NCBI RefSeq assembly: GCF_030700245.1
Contig: NZ_JAUYZI010000002.1
Coordinates: 124,001-188,000, forward strand
DNA length: 64,000 nt
Direction: 5' to 3'
Source: Methylobacterium amylolyticum
GTDB lineage: Bacteria > Pseudomonadota > Alphaproteobacteria > Rhizobiales > Beijerinckiaceae
The position numbers were made by a program, and so were the translations under genes. Of this stretch, positions 63,389 to 64,000 are shown in pieces. Below the pieces are notes generated by a model. That model worked only from the letters and a program-made list of their open reading frames with translations. It was not told where the DNA came from and did no database searches. Each line of letters starts with the position of its first letter. Position 1 is the stretch's first letter.

Positions 63389-64000
63389 ATGACCTCCGGC
63401 ATCTCGAGCCTCGCCAGCACCACCGCCTCCGGCACCGCGACGACCTCCGGCACCGCCAACACGTCGGAGATCGCCGGCAACTTCACCCAGTTCCTGACCC
63501 TGCTGACCACGCAGCTCAAGAACCAGAACCCGCTCGACCCGATGGACACCAACCAGTTCACGCAGCAACTGGTGCAGTTCGCCGGCGTCGAGCAGCAGCT
63601 CAAGTCCAACGACCGGCTCGACAGCATCCTCTCCGCGTCGAAGGCGGCGAGCTCGGCCTCGGCCACGAGCTACATCGGCAAGACGGTCACCGCCGACGGC
63701 CTCGGCGGGCAGCTCGCCGAGGGCTCGGCGACCTGGACGCTGAACCCAGCCCGCGCCGCCGCGAAGGCGACCATCACCATCCTCGACGCCAAGAGCAACG
63801 TGGTCGCCACGCAGACCAAGGCGCTCGCGGCCGGCAGCCAGACCTTCACGTGGAACGGCAAGACCGCCGCGGGGATGAGCGCGCCGGACGGCGCCTACAC
63901 GATCAAGGTCGCCGCCACCGACGCCACCGGCGCGACCGTGAGCGTCGATACCGCGGTGACCGGCACGGTGGACGGGGTCGACCTCTCCGGCGCCAGCCCG
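63389..64000 (+). CDS. flgD: Flagellar hook assembly (capping) protein FlgD, cut by window edge
   Basis: The first 204 codons are present. FTQFLTLLTTQLKNQNPLDP and MDTNQFTQQLVQFAGVEQQL are the FlgD signature needed for export and hook assembly, followed by the FlgD Ig/TUDOR-like part (TWTLNPARAAAKATITILD, GAYTIKVAATD). FlgD caps the growing hook and is released after completion. The Thr/Ser/Gly-rich first 25 residues are the export signal region. Follows the fliK-like gene in one operon. Confidence 0.93.
   Translation, partial: MTSGISSLASTTASGTATTSGTANTSEIAGNFTQFLTLLTTQLKNQNPLDPMDTNQFTQQLVQFAGVEQQLKSNDRLDSILSASKAASSASATSYIGKTVTADGLGGQLAEGSATWTLNPARAAAKATITILDAKSNVVATQTKALAAGSQTFTWNGKTAAGMSAPDGAYTIKVAATDATGATVSVDTAVTGTVDGVDLSGASP

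Overview
The window is very GC-rich (roughly 70% or more) and carries a complete serine-cycle gene cluster in the order known from Methylobacterium/Methylorubrum (sgaA-hprA-mtdA-fch-mtkA-mtkB-ppc-mcl). Together with phaC, a PmtA-like methyltransferase, dctBD-dctA with a sigma-54 promoter and an ornithine decarboxylase with a speF-like leader, this points to a chromosomal segment of a facultatively methylotrophic alphaproteobacterium, most likely Methylobacterium. The genus call is inference from gene content and order. No phage, transposase, tRNA, rRNA or CRISPR array was recognised.

Layout. 1-1.9 kb: end of a deacetylase / NodS-like methyltransferase / glycosyltransferase cluster. 2.1-12.6 kb (minus strand): the serine cycle, converting C1 units (MtdA, Fch) and glyoxylate/serine (SgaA, HprA) through PEP carboxylase, malate thiokinase and malyl-CoA lyase to acetyl-CoA and glyoxylate. 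13-17.6 kb: LpxH-like phosphoesterase translationally coupled to a glycosyltransferase, rnhB, a radical-SAM protein and a short glycosyltransferase-like protein. 17.7-26.7 kb: APC permease, moaB, an AlgX/AlgJ-like protein, and the dctD-dctB / dctA C4-dicarboxylate uptake module. 26.7-30.5 kb: small hypotheticals, nucleotide-sugar epimerase, Crp/Fnr regulator, MBL hydrolase. 30.7-37.5 kb: an uncharacterised acyl-CoA operon (substrate-binding protein, two complementary acyl-CoA dehydrogenases, CoA transferase, enoyl-CoA hydratase) facing an IclR regulator. 37.7-48 kb: addB, PAS protein, two GNATs, ornithine decarboxylase, a Wzx-like flippase, prfB with a programmed frameshift, DUF3140. 48-58.6 kb: small exported proteins, an aminotransferase, phaC, a FadL porin, an FAH-family enzyme, an HTH/small-protein pair, bioB, a histidine kinase. 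58.7-64 kb: VTT membrane protein, PmtA-like methyltransferase, mnmA, and the start of a flagellar cluster (fliK-like, flgD cut by the window edge).

Between genes there are three families of long palindromic elements, present in two or three copies each. Two of these families interrupt the serine-cycle operon, and one forms a near-identical ~195-bp inverted pair flanking the CoA transferase/enoyl-CoA hydratase genes. Very large open frames antisense to addB, ppc, dctB and others are GC-driven shadows and were not annotated.

The observations most worth following are the Nod-factor-like enzyme trio at the left edge, the complementary acyl-CoA dehydrogenase pair with its orphan binding protein and IclR regulator, the modular palindromic elements, the ornithine decarboxylase leader, and the HTH/small-protein pair beside bioB.
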